DNA from: Clostridia bacterium
Lineage (GTDB): Bacteria > Bacillota_A > Clostridia > Oscillospirales > CAG-272
NCBI GenBank assembly: GCA_017468115.1
Contig: JAFUJS010000043.1
Coordinates: 1 to 12,450, forward strand
DNA: 12,450 nt
Direction of reading: 5' to 3'
Below the pieces are notes generated by a model. It ran no database searches, had not been told where the DNA came from, and saw only the letters and a list, made by a program, of their open reading frames with translations. Both the position numbers and the translations under genes were made by a program. Below are positions 1 to 7,819 of the stretch, piece by piece (position 1 is the first letter of the stretch; each line of letters opens with the position of its first letter).

Positions 1-56
1 ATCTCTTCTTTCAATTCTTTTGTGTAACTCTTGAATTTTTGTCCTTTTTTAGCCAT
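1..56 (-). CDS. Transposase N-terminus (IS3-type OrfA, helix-turn-helix), partial
   Basis: Only the first 18 codons are present, reading MAKKGQKFKSYTKELKEE before the window edge. A lysine-rich start of this kind leading into 'SYT.E.K' is typical of the helix-turn-helix OrfA of IS3-family elements, which binds the IS ends and is joined to the OrfB integrase by frameshifting. The start is secure: a perfect AGGAGG (66-71) sits 9 nt upstream of the ATG. The rest of the gene and the catalytic OrfB would lie to the left and cannot be checked. Another helix-turn-helix transposase type is possible from so short a fragment. Confidence 0.65.
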   Translation of the reverse strand, partial: MAKKGQKFKSYTKELKEE

Positions 57-60
57 AATT

Positions 61-100
61 AAAAACCTCCTATGGTTTCATTATACCATAAGAGGTTTTT
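61..100 (-). promoter_or_regulatory. RBS-sequestering hairpin with an extended -10 promoter in its loop and arm
   Basis: Positions 61-76 and 85-100 are inverted repeats (15 of 16 positions pair, one mismatch 70/91). The transposase Shine-Dalgarno AGGAGG at 66-71 is buried in one arm. The loop side contains TATAAT (minus strand, 80-85) preceded by TGG (86-88), an extended -10. A transcript from this promoter would start near 73, lose most of the other arm and leave the RBS free. A transcript entering from outside would contain both arms and hide it. This matches the known IS10/IS50-type protection against read-through activation; here it is inferred from sequence alone. Confidence 0.6.
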
Positions 101-156
101 GCCTTTTTATTTTTTGTGAACTATTTGGGGTTCACTTCAAAGTCCTGTCTTTTTGT

Positions 157-3100
157 TTATGAAAGTAAGCTATTGATTGTATCAATTAACTGCGTGATTA
201 GCTCCCTCTCCCCTTCTTCGGCATTCTTCAGCCCGTGCTCAAGGGAAAGTTTATAGGATTTTAGGAACTCTTGGTCATCAACACCCGAAAGATCGTAAAT
301 TGAAGTTAACAAGTCGCCACACACCTTGGCCCTTACAAGATACTCGTCAGATCCGTTCGATGCGTATAGGTTTGTTAATACTATAAGCGATTTGTATCTT
401 AACTGATCAACTGTTTCATCTACAAACTCCTGATTAGATTCCGCTCTGTTTACAATATTAATCGCATAGTATTCTATAAAGCGAGAAGCCTTGGCAATCA
501 AAGCGTTTTCCAAGCCTTGAGAATAAGACTTATTTAGGAGAATAAAGTTTTCTTGCGTTGGTTGATTGTCGAACAAAAGACCTTGTAAAACAGCTTTAAT
601 CGCTATGCAAGTCCTACCCCTTTGTTTATCGTAAAAGTATTTTCTTTCCCTATATGCCTTCCGCATACGGTCAAGCAGCCCTGAAATTTCCAGGCACTTT
701 TCTTTCGCCTCATCTCTATCCATGCTACCTATACGTGCATGCATATACTCTGCTAAATATTCAAGATGCTTTTTGGCATTAGAATAATACCCAGCCTCGT
801 CCTCATCTAAAACATCGTTAGCGAAAGTTACGCAATAGCTGTATGCTTTTTCAAAATACTCCTCTGCATCCTGTATTTTACCTAATTCCATATAACCTCC
901 GGCAATGGAGCTTAATATTTCGTAAACCTTTAGGTCGTCGTAGGAACAATATTCGGTTACGTCAAAATCGTAGGTGTCAGAAAGCATTTCCAGACTTTGC
1001 AAAAGCATATCTATACCCTTGCAAATTAGCTTCTGCTGTTTGGAGAGTACGTATGCCCTTGCTCTTTCAATATCTGTGGCTATACCTTGCAAAGATTCCT
1101 CATCATATAAAAACTCAACAGAACCGGCAGCCTCAGCCGCTTTATCTACCACATCAATGCGATTAACTCTCGCTGCTGCGGCTATAAGACTTCTGTAAAA
1201 TTCGGTCTTTGCATTCGGTGCCAAAATACTTGCATCACCAAGCATACTGAGCATTTGGTCTCCCATTTGTCTTTCTTGTTCTCTTTGTTCGATAATGGAC
1301 ACAGCCTCGTTCATAAGCTCAAAACACTCTTGCCAATCTTTCGGATTGCCTATTTTTTCAAGCGTCTTAGCCATTTTTCTGTCAATTAGCGCCACATCCA
1401 GCTCTTCCTCGGTTCCCATATCTTTCATTATTTGCTTTGCCTTTTTTAAATAATTGTACGACAGGTTATAGTCCTCGGAAGCAAAATATGCGCATCCTAA
1501 GCGGTAATATGTGGTATATTGGGCTTTTTTGTAAGCATCCCTTTCAAAATCCTTTACAAGTCCGTCAACCACCTTCTTAGCCTCCTTGCCGATTCTTTGT
1601 GCGCGGAGATAGCCTCTCATTGTATCGGTATACAAGCATGCCTCTGTATATGTTGAAAGCATACAATATTTTGCAAGCCTTGCTTCCTCGTCATTCCACG
1701 GATCAAGCAATTCTCTTCTTTTTTCGTATGCTCTTTCTAAGCCGTCAAGCCCTTCCTTGCACGTATCGACCATCAAAAAGCTGAGATTTCCAAACATCAA
1801 GCCCTCAAGGTCGTTGTTTTCGTAATCTTGGCTAAAGTCTCTTTCTTTATCAAATCCAAACACAGACCAGTGCTCATCGCATTCCTGATTTTCAAAAAAG
1901 TCAGAAAATACGTTAGCCATGCTCTCATCTATACTAAGCGCATCACCTATATCGCCCATATACGTTGCGCCTATGGTTTTAATGCCCGTCAGTGCTTGAA
2001 GGCTTGAGGTGGTCATTGTTTCCTCATAGATTTTTTGATAAAGGGCCTTTGCCCTTTCGTATGCAGGCGTGCATGTGGATTGAGTAAAGCCACCAAACAA
2101 GCTAGACAAGGAGTTAAATATGTCGTTTTGACTATCACCACCGAAAAATCCTGCTGCTTCGACGCCTATTTCAGTATTAACAATGTCACTATAGAGAGAG
2201 GCTAATGCGTCTAAAAGCTCATAGTCAACAACAGGTGTGCCTTGAATATAGCCTTCAATTTCCTCAATAGCGTCGTTTACGTAAGACATATTGTTGTCAA
2301 CGGCGCCATACCCCTCATCCTGCACGGTTATTGCGCGCTCGGCTATGGTAATTCGTCGAACTATATCCACCTTTTTGATTAGATATTTTTCCTTATGAAT
2401 ACTTTTCTTGGCTTCATTAAGCAAGCTCATGGCTTGAAGCAAGTATTCCTTCGCCTCTTGGCCGACTGATTGCTCTGCCAAGCCTATATACGCATCAATA
2501 AAAATCGCCTCTTCATCAGCCTTTTTGCATGAAAGGAGTTCTATTGCTTTTTTGTAATACGTTTTCGCACACAGAGAGTATTCCACTCCGGTTAAAATAG
2601 CATATCCCTTTGCACAGCTAACATATCCCCTTGCAAGCTGGTAGTTATCCTCAAGAGCCTTGCCGCACAGGATAGCACTTTCGTAGCTCATACACATATC
2701 CTCAATGGAGAAGCCCTCGTTTATCTCGGAGCTTATATCACCCAGCTGAATATATGCATTTACCAGCAATGAAAGAATGGTTGTTGTTTGCTCTGCTTCG
2801 CTGATGATTTCGATGCTTGTATATAGCGACTTTGCCTTTGCTTTTTTCTGACTTCTGGTTTGTCCAAAATATCCGGGAAGAATATCTATAAGAAAGGCAC
2901 CTACGCCCTCAATAATTGTTGTTTCCTCGTTTTCCAAGTGTTGGCAGAGCTCATTTAGCCACAAGCCTTCGTCCTCAATGCACCTTTGTGCGGTTGCTAT
3001 GGCGTTGTTTCTTTGCTTTTCCTTTGCTGTTGACAATATGTGAGCTACGTAGGCACCCTTATCATCGGCACATATTGCATGATACGCCAGCTCCTGTTCT

Positions 3101-4872
3101 CTTATTGGGTCATCCTGTGGCAAATTGGACATATATGCTAAAAGCTGACCTTGTATTTCTTTCTCCTCCTCTTCAAAAATCCTGCGAAGGCCCGCCTTGA
3201 AGCTGCGGTGAACAAAGTCAACTCTGCCGTCAGCTCGTATAAATAGCGAGTCTCTTAGGTAGTGAATGAAGGATGAAAAATCAAGACCATTCCACTGGTC
3301 CTTAAGGAGTGCCTTTAGGTCGCCTTGTCTTAAACCATAGCGAGAAAATGCAAGATATCTTGCGCATTTTCCAATAAGCTCAGGGTTAATCCTTTCTGCC
3401 GAGTCAAGGAATAGGCATACACTCATTTCCTCTAGTGTTTCGGGCACGTTCTCAATCAACGAAATTTGATGGCTCGTTATAGCCGACATACCATCTCCCG
3501 CTTGACGGATGCGTATAAAGTCGTCCTCATTCATCATTATAAGACGTTGCACTAACAAGTCAAGGTAAAGCGGATTTTTTGCACCTGCTTTTTGGATAAC
3601 TGCGTTTTTTACCTCCTTGGAAAGCTCTCTGTGCCTTGCCTTTTCAATGCCTGCTATTATTTCGCCTATTTCTTCTTGAGTTGCATCTTCCCACTGATGC
3701 TTGCTTAGAACTGAGTTGATACCCAGCTCTGGCAACGATGAAGCGATAAATTTTACATATTTAGAAAGTTTTGTTGGGACAAATATAAGCTGCTCTCTAT
3801 TCTCATCTGCCGCAAGCTGGTCTATGCTGTCAACTAAAATCGCTACGTTTTTTCTTCTTTTTTCGCACTGATTGACCAAGAGATAAAGTCTGTTTTTCAT
3901 TTCGTCTATTGTGGTAATTTCTTTATCTCTATGAAGGCTTAACTTATCCTCCAGAGCCTCTACAATAAGCTCTAAAACTCCATAGGCATTACTTGTTCTT
4001 GTAGTTAATGATGAAAAGATAGGAATAGTCTCATAGCCCTCATTCTCCAAGGAAGCTGATAGATACGACATAAGTGTGCTCTTACCGCTACCGCTTTCGC
4101 CCTCTATCAGTGCTCCACTGTTGTTCTTTAGTATGGCACTAAGGAGTCGATCCGCTTTGTTTCTTTTTGCCAAGAAATGCTCCAGCTTATCCTTAGCATA
4201 TAGCTTATGCGCTCTTAGCTCCTTTTCCAACGGTGAAAGACAAGCAACCGTTTCCCATTCGGTTTGCAGAATCTCCAAAACATCGTTTGCTACCATTTTA
4301 GCAAAGTCATCTACGCAGCAAAGCTCTCCGTTTTCCCACCTTACCCTGTAGGTCTTCACGGAGCCACCGCTGATTTTCATAATTCTTTCCTTAAGCTCCT
4401 TTAGCTTTTGGAAATGGTAATCATCCTCTTGTAAGTAAACGCTTGGCGCATCGCCATCTATTTCTCTGAAATAGAAAAGTGTGTGGTCTTTTTTTCTTTT
4501 TTGGCTGAGGGCACCGTATTCTATCTCCAAGGAGGTTACGCTTTTTTCCAGATCGTCAAGAACAATATCATACCTTTTAGCCGCAGAATTTATTATGCTC
4601 TCGTCAGGAATCCATCCATAGCGATAGCCCAAAATTACCACCATAGGCGGCTGGCATCTGTCAATCTCATCAAGACATACGTTTAGTACCTTTGTGGAAC
4701 TGGTGTCGTTGTCCATGTCTTCTGTATTAACGCCCCACCTAAGGTCGCAAATCTCTACACTTTCTCCCCGCTTTTTTGCTTCCTCATACAAAATTGGCAG
4801 GGTTATTTTTTGAAGCGCATCACGCTCCTTGTGCATATCCTTGAATGTACTTGATACAAATATAGTCTTCAT
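157..4872 (-). CDS. STAND NTPase with N-terminal DUF4062 and C-terminal TPR-like repeats; candidate antiphage or stress sensor
   Basis: A 1571-residue cytosolic protein with no signal peptide or membrane segment. Residues 1 to about 200 are a DUF4062 domain: it opens IFVSSTFKDMHKERDAL and continues with DLRWGV (43-48) and CLDEIDRC then LGYRYGW (66-87). This is the signature shared with eukaryotic NPHP3, TEP1 and NWD1. A STAND/NACHT-type NTPase follows: Walker A GESGSGKS (258-265), Walker B ILVDSID (345-351), sensor FIASS (375-379), a KNPLYL motif near 432-437 and a winged-helix-like region ending FVHRSF (553-558). From about 700 to the end it is helical and repeat-like, with clear TPR units near 1121-1150 and 1325-1347. 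GGAGG lies 7 nt before the ATG. Such proteins are usually oligomerising, ligand-triggered switches, and many prokaryotic ones are antiviral. The ligand and the effect of DUF4062 are unknown here, and no partner gene is adjacent. Confidence 0.88.
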   Translation of the reverse strand: MKTIFVSSTFKDMHKERDALQKITLPILYEEAKKRGESVEICDLRWGVNTEDMDNDTSSTKVLNVCLDEIDRCQPPMVVILGYRYGWIPDESIINSAAKRYDIVLDDLEKSVTSLEIEYGALSQKRKKDHTLFYFREIDGDAPSVYLQEDDYHFQKLKELKERIMKISGGSVKTYRVRWENGELCCVDDFAKMVANDVLEILQTEWETVACLSPLEKELRAHKLYAKDKLEHFLAKRNKADRLLSAILKNNSGALIEGESGSGKSTLMSYLSASLENEGYETIPIFSSLTTRTSNAYGVLELIVEALEDKLSLHRDKEITTIDEMKNRLYLLVNQCEKRRKNVAILVDSIDQLAADENREQLIFVPTKLSKYVKFIASSLPELGINSVLSKHQWEDATQEEIGEIIAGIEKARHRELSKEVKNAVIQKAGAKNPLYLDLLVQRLIMMNEDDFIRIRQAGDGMSAITSHQISLIENVPETLEEMSVCLFLDSAERINPELIGKCARYLAFSRYGLRQGDLKALLKDQWNGLDFSSFIHYLRDSLFIRADGRVDFVHRSFKAGLRRIFEEEEKEIQGQLLAYMSNLPQDDPIREQELAYHAICADDKGAYVAHILSTAKEKQRNNAIATAQRCIEDEGLWLNELCQHLENEETTIIEGVGAFLIDILPGYFGQTRSQKKAKAKSLYTSIEIISEAEQTTTILSLLVNAYIQLGDISSEINEGFSIEDMCMSYESAILCGKALEDNYQLARGYVSCAKGYAILTGVEYSLCAKTYYKKAIELLSCKKADEEAIFIDAYIGLAEQSVGQEAKEYLLQAMSLLNEAKKSIHKEKYLIKKVDIVRRITIAERAITVQDEGYGAVDNNMSYVNDAIEEIEGYIQGTPVVDYELLDALASLYSDIVNTEIGVEAAGFFGGDSQNDIFNSLSSLFGGFTQSTCTPAYERAKALYQKIYEETMTTSSLQALTGIKTIGATYMGDIGDALSIDESMANVFSDFFENQECDEHWSVFGFDKERDFSQDYENNDLEGLMFGNLSFLMVDTCKEGLDGLERAYEKRRELLDPWNDEEARLAKYCMLSTYTEACLYTDTMRGYLRAQRIGKEAKKVVDGLVKDFERDAYKKAQYTTYYRLGCAYFASEDYNLSYNYLKKAKQIMKDMGTEEELDVALIDRKMAKTLEKIGNPKDWQECFELMNEAVSIIEQREQERQMGDQMLSMLGDASILAPNAKTEFYRSLIAAAARVNRIDVVDKAAEAAGSVEFLYDEESLQGIATDIERARAYVLSKQQKLICKGIDMLLQSLEMLSDTYDFDVTEYCSYDDLKVYEILSSIAGGYMELGKIQDAEEYFEKAYSYCVTFANDVLDEDEAGYYSNAKKHLEYLAEYMHARIGSMDRDEAKEKCLEISGLLDRMRKAYRERKYFYDKQRGRTCIAIKAVLQGLLFDNQPTQENFILLNKSYSQGLENALIAKASRFIEYYAINIVNRAESNQEFVDETVDQLRYKSLIVLTNLYASNGSDEYLVRAKVCGDLLTSIYDLSGVDDQEFLKSYKLSLEHGLKNAEEGERELITQLIDTINSLLS

Positions 4873-4903
4873 AAGTCATCCTCCAATTGAACTTCTTAAT
4901 TTA

Positions 4904-4932
4904 ATTATACATTTTTTTATAATTCATTGCAA
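4904..4932 (-). promoter_or_regulatory. Sigma-A-like promoter of the STAND gene
   Basis: On the minus strand TTGCAA (4927-4932) and a perfect TATAAT (4904-4909) are separated by 17 bp. The start codon is about 30 bp downstream, with GGAGG at 4880-4884. The gene therefore does not depend on asnA transcription, which ends at the terminator immediately upstream. Confidence 0.7.
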
Positions 4933-4933
4933 G

Positions 4934-4960
4934 AAAAAAGCGACAATATGTCGCTTTTTG
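4934..4960 (-). terminator. Rho-independent terminator after asnA
   Basis: AAAAAGCGACA (4935-4945) pairs perfectly with TGTCGCTTTTT (4949-4959) around a 3-nt loop. On the minus strand the stem is followed by a T-rich run. It begins about 5 nt beyond the asnA stop codon and ends 2 bp from the -35 of the STAND gene. Confidence 0.85.
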
Positions 4961-4963
4961 TAT

Positions 4964-5971
4964 TTACAGAAGAACTATGCCGTTTTCCTTGCATGCCTTG
5001 TGAGTTCCCTCGTCCCAGATAGAAACCTGAACCTCACCGATGTGCGCCTTGCCGAGAAGGAGCATGGAAAGACGGGATTGACCGATACCGCCGCCCATTG
5101 TAAGCGGTAGCTCACCATGAAGGAGCATTTTGTGGAAGGGAAGATTTCTTCTTTCGTCCTTGCCTGACTCCTTAAGCTGATAATCAAGGGATTTTTCATC
5201 AACACGAATACCCATTGAGGAGATTTCAAAGGCATGACCAAGAAGCTCGTTATAGAAAAGAATGTCGCCATTAAGCTCCCAGTCGTCGTAGTCCGGCGCA
5301 CGGTTATCGTGTGGCATACCGGATTTTAGCTTGCCTCCGATTTTCATAATGAAGGCGGTGCCTACCTCCTTGAGGTACAGGTCCTCTCTTTCCTTAGAGG
5401 TTTTACCCGGGTACATATCCTCAAGCTCCTGTGAGGTGATAAATGAAACTTCACGGTTGAGTGTTACATTAATTTGAGGATAGGAGCATTTAAGCACGTC
5501 AAGTGTTTCACAAATTGCGCCAACGATGCATTTTACCACGGTTTTCATATACTCGATGGTACGAGTTTCCTTTGTGATAATCTTTTCCCAGTCCCATTGG
5601 TCGGTGTAGATGGAATGGATGTTGTCCATATCCTCATCACGACGAATAGCGTTCATATCTGTATAGATACCCTCGCCTGCGGAAAAGCCATATTCCTTAA
5701 GCGCCATACGCTTCCACTTTGCAAGGGAATGAACGATAACGGCGCTTTTGCCTGTTTCCTTAATTTCAAAGTCGACAGGGCGTTCAACACCACTCAGGTC
5801 GTCGTTAATACCCATTTTGGGGTCAACAAACAAGGGGGCTGACACGCGTCTTAGGTTAAGTGCCAGGCACAATTTGTCCTCAAAGGTTCTTTTAAGGGTG
5901 CCGATGGCTCTTTGTGTTTCATACATTGTAAGGGCAGAACGGTAGCCCTTAGGAATTATAATCTTGCTCAT
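4964..5971 (-). CDS. asnA: Aspartate-ammonia ligase (asparagine synthetase A)
   Basis: Makes asparagine from aspartate, ammonia and ATP (giving AMP and PPi) in the cytosol. The 335 residues match the usual length of AsnA (about 330), which has the class II aminoacyl-tRNA synthetase fold. Landmarks are SAPLFVDP (44-51), the motif-2-like block HSIYTDQWDWEK (119-130), RAPDYDDW (224-231), FEISSMGIRVD (248-258) and the motif-3-like GGGIGQSRLSMLLL (293-306). The start has AAGGA (5978-5982) 6 nt upstream. Downstream is a strong terminator. asnS lies upstream on the same strand, so Asn synthesis and Asn-tRNA charging are neighbours, but a terminator and an inserted MITE-like element separate them. 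No T-box leader is seen. Confidence 0.97.
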   Translation of the reverse strand: MSKIIIPKGYRSALTMYETQRAIGTLKRTFEDKLCLALNLRRVSAPLFVDPKMGINDDLSGVERPVDFEIKETGKSAVIVHSLAKWKRMALKEYGFSAGEGIYTDMNAIRRDEDMDNIHSIYTDQWDWEKIITKETRTIEYMKTVVKCIVGAICETLDVLKCSYPQINVTLNREVSFITSQELEDMYPGKTSKEREDLYLKEVGTAFIMKIGGKLKSGMPHDNRAPDYDDWELNGDILFYNELLGHAFEISSMGIRVDEKSLDYQLKESGKDERRNLPFHKMLLHGELPLTMGGGIGQSRLSMLLLGKAHIGEVQVSIWDEGTHKACKENGIVLL

Positions 5972-5981
5972 AATCTGTCCT

Positions 5982-6303
5982 TTATGCCTGACGGGAATGG
6001 AACGAACCAGATTTGAAGTGGCAAATTCCCCCGTCCTCGGCGTTAAAATTTTTTGAAATATTTTTATATATCAGCAAAATTTTGCCTTGAATACAAGTGA
6101 ATTTGCTCACTTGAAATTGCAAAGCACCTTAAGCCGATGTATTTTTAGAAAAATCTGGTGAGATTGCGACACCGCTGTATTGAAATACTGCAAGGAGCAA
6201 GCTTACCAAAATTACTAAAGGCTTGACGAGTGAAATACAGACCATACTATACGCCGTAAATACACGGCTTAAGGCTGGTTTGTCCCATTCCCGTCAGGCA
6301 TAA
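5982..6303. mobile_element. MITE-like element with 29-bp terminal inverted repeats, no coding capacity
   Basis: The ends are inverted repeats that agree at 27 of 29 positions: 5982-6010 starts TTATGCCTGACGGGAATGG, and 6275-6303 is its reverse complement. A TA at 5983-5984 and 6301-6302 could be a target duplication. Inside is a second inverted pair (6128-6144 and 6258-6273, core CTTAAGCCG, one bulged base), a hairpin CAAGTGA/TCACTTG (6094-6113) and the palindrome GCAAAATTTTGC (6074-6085). No open frame of note is present. It fills the whole gap between the asnS terminator and the asnA RBS. A structured RNA is an alternative reading, but long, nearly perfect terminal repeats favour a non-autonomous mobile element. 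I cannot assign a transposase family. Confidence 0.7.
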
Positions 6304-6306
6304 CAG

Positions 6307-6330
6307 AAAAGGGGCTATGAAGCCCCCTTT
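6307..6330 (-). terminator. Rho-independent terminator after asnS
   Basis: GGGGCT (6311-6316) and AGCCCC (6321-6326) form a G+C-rich stem with a 4-nt loop. On the minus strand it is followed by TTTTCTGTT. It lies 10-35 bp past the asnS stop and directly abuts the MITE-like element, so asnS transcripts should stop before asnA. Confidence 0.8.
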
Positions 6331-6340
6331 GGTTTTTGAA

Positions 6341-7735
6341 TTAGAGGCTACCTACTGTCCTTGGGAACAAGAGAGTATCTCTTATGTTTTGTACGCCTGT
6401 CAGGTACATCATTGCTCTATCAAAGCCAAGACCGAAGCCGCTGTGTGGAACGCTGCCGAATCTTCTTGTATCAAGGTATTCCTTGTACATTTCAAGTGGC
6501 ATACCACGCTGAAGCATAGCGTCTTCAAGCTTCTTGTAGTCCCATTCTCTTTCGCTACAGCCGATAATTTCACCAATGCCCGGAACCAAAAGGTCTGTTG
6601 CGGCAACGGTTTTACCATCGTCATTTTGCTTCATATAGAACGCCTTGATGTCCTTTGGATAATCTACAACGAATACGGGCTTTTTGAAGTATTCGTCGGT
6701 TAGGTATTTTTCATGCTCTGTTTGAAGGTCGCTACCCCACTCAACAGGATATTTGAAGTCCTTACCACTCTTCTTAAGAACCTCAACTGCCTCTGTGTAG
6801 GTAATTCTGCCAAAGTCGCTGCTAAGAACATTATTAAGCTTGTCAATAAGACCCGGCTCAACCCATTGATTGAAGAACTGAAGCTCATCGGGACAAGCGT
6901 TCATAACATAACGAATGATGTACTTAATAAAATCCTCTGCGATTCCGATAATATCGTCAATTTCAGCGAAGCAAACCTCAGGCTCAATCTGCCAGAACTC
7001 TGCCGCATGACGAGTTGTATTACTGTGCTCTGCACGGAAGGTTGGACCGAAGGTGTAAATTCTGCCAAGACCCATAGCAGCCATTTCGCCCTCTAGCTGA
7101 GCGGAAACGGTAAGACCTGCCTTTTGACCGAAGAAGTCGTTTTGGTAATACTCCTCCTCGTTCTTATAATCTGTTGTCCATGGCTGAGTTGTTACACGGA
7201 ACATTTCGCCTGCGCCCTCACAGTCGCTACCTGTGATGATTGGTGCGTGAACATACTTGTAATCGTTTTCATTGAAGTACTTGTGTACTGCGAAGGAAAG
7301 CTGGTTACGAACTGCAAACACAGCCTCAAAATATCTTGCCCTTGGGCGAAGATGTGGAATCGTACGAAGGAACTCAAGTGTGTGTCTCTTCTTCTGAAGT
7401 GGGTAATCTGCCGCACATTCGCCAAGCACCTTAATGTCGGTAACGGAAATTTCATATCCGTTCTTTTCGGAAACAATAAATATACCCTCTACACGAAGTG
7501 ATGCACCCACCACCATCGCATTCTTCATATCAATATGCTGGAGCTTTTCCTTTTCCAAAATGAGCTGAACATTCTTAAGGCAAGTACCATCATTAATCTC
7601 GATAAAGGAAATGGTTTTAGAATCTCTTGCTGTTCTAACCCAACCACAAATAACTACGCTTTTGTCAATATAATCTTGTGGATTTTCAAAAAGCTTTTTT
7701 ATGTCTGTATGCTTCACTTTGAACACAGCCTCCAT
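6341..7735 (-). CDS. asnS: Asparaginyl-tRNA synthetase
   Basis: Charges tRNA(Asn) with asparagine using ATP. It is a class IIb synthetase, normally a cytosolic homodimer. The 464 residues are the family length. An N-terminal OB-fold anticodon-binding domain (about 28-104, VVICGWVRTARDSK) is followed by the catalytic core: HAPIITGSDCEGAGEMF (163-179), motif 2 FRAEHSNTTRHAAEFW (233-248) and motif 3 GFGLGFDR (433-440), ending LFPRT. The ATG at 7735 has no Shine-Dalgarno and lies only about 16 nt from the predicted transcription start. A GGAGG spans codons 1-3 and could instead serve the GTG of codon 7 (7717), 11 nt away, giving 458 residues. A good promoter lies upstream and a terminator downstream. 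The gene follows the spore-coat cluster with no clear terminator between them. Confidence 0.97.
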   Translation of the reverse strand: MEAVFKVKHTDIKKLFENPQDYIDKSVVICGWVRTARDSKTISFIEINDGTCLKNVQLILEKEKLQHIDMKNAMVVGASLRVEGIFIVSEKNGYEISVTDIKVLGECAADYPLQKKRHTLEFLRTIPHLRPRARYFEAVFAVRNQLSFAVHKYFNENDYKYVHAPIITGSDCEGAGEMFRVTTQPWTTDYKNEEEYYQNDFFGQKAGLTVSAQLEGEMAAMGLGRIYTFGPTFRAEHSNTTRHAAEFWQIEPEVCFAEIDDIIGIAEDFIKYIIRYVMNACPDELQFFNQWVEPGLIDKLNNVLSSDFGRITYTEAVEVLKKSGKDFKYPVEWGSDLQTEHEKYLTDEYFKKPVFVVDYPKDIKAFYMKQNDDGKTVAATDLLVPGIGEIIGCSEREWDYKKLEDAMLQRGMPLEMYKEYLDTRRFGSVPHSGFGLGFDRAMMYLTGVQNIRDTLLFPRTVGSL

Positions 7736-7758
7736 AAATTTTTATAATTAATACGATT

Positions 7759-7787
7759 ATTATACAACTTTTATATTTACAAGTCAA
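7759..7787 (-). promoter_or_regulatory. Sigma-A-like promoter of asnS
   Basis: On the minus strand TTGACT (7782-7787) and TATAAT (7759-7764) are exactly 17 bp apart, 11 of 12 consensus bases. The predicted transcript starts near 7752, leaving too short a leader for a T-box riboswitch. Confidence 0.82.
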
Positions 7788-7819
7788 CAACTTTTTTAAT
7801 TTTTTGTATTTACTTGCAT

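Larger units (their letters stand above)
1..139 (-). mobile_element. Edge of an insertion sequence (probably IS3 family), rest lies left of the window
   Basis: On the minus strand the sequence from 139 leftwards begins TGAAGTGAACCCCAAATAG, a 5'-TG terminus of the type seen at the ends of IS3-family (IS150-like) elements. It then carries a subterminal inverted repeat (GTGAAC at 116-121, GTTCAC at 130-135), a hairpin, a promoter-like -10 and a transposase-like start codon at 56. The boundary at 139 is an inference from the TG end, because the other end and the target duplication are outside the window. The stop codon of the STAND gene lies only 18 bp outside this boundary. Confidence 0.6.

Noticed and set aside
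157..4872. STAND gene as a broken or frameshifted gene
   Set aside because: It is a single uninterrupted frame of 1571 codons with an intact Walker A/B, RBS and promoter.
5972..6304. T-box leader controlling asnA
   Set aside because: No AGGGTGGNACCGCG-like T-box sequence or terminator/antiterminator pair is visible on the minus strand; the region is instead bounded by terminal inverted repeats.
4964..7735. asnS-asnA as one operon
   Set aside because: A strong terminator at 6307-6330 and the 322-bp element lie between them; co-transcription would require read-through.
7736..7790. T-box leader controlling asnS
   Set aside because: The predicted transcription start is about 16 nt from the ATG, so there is no room for one.
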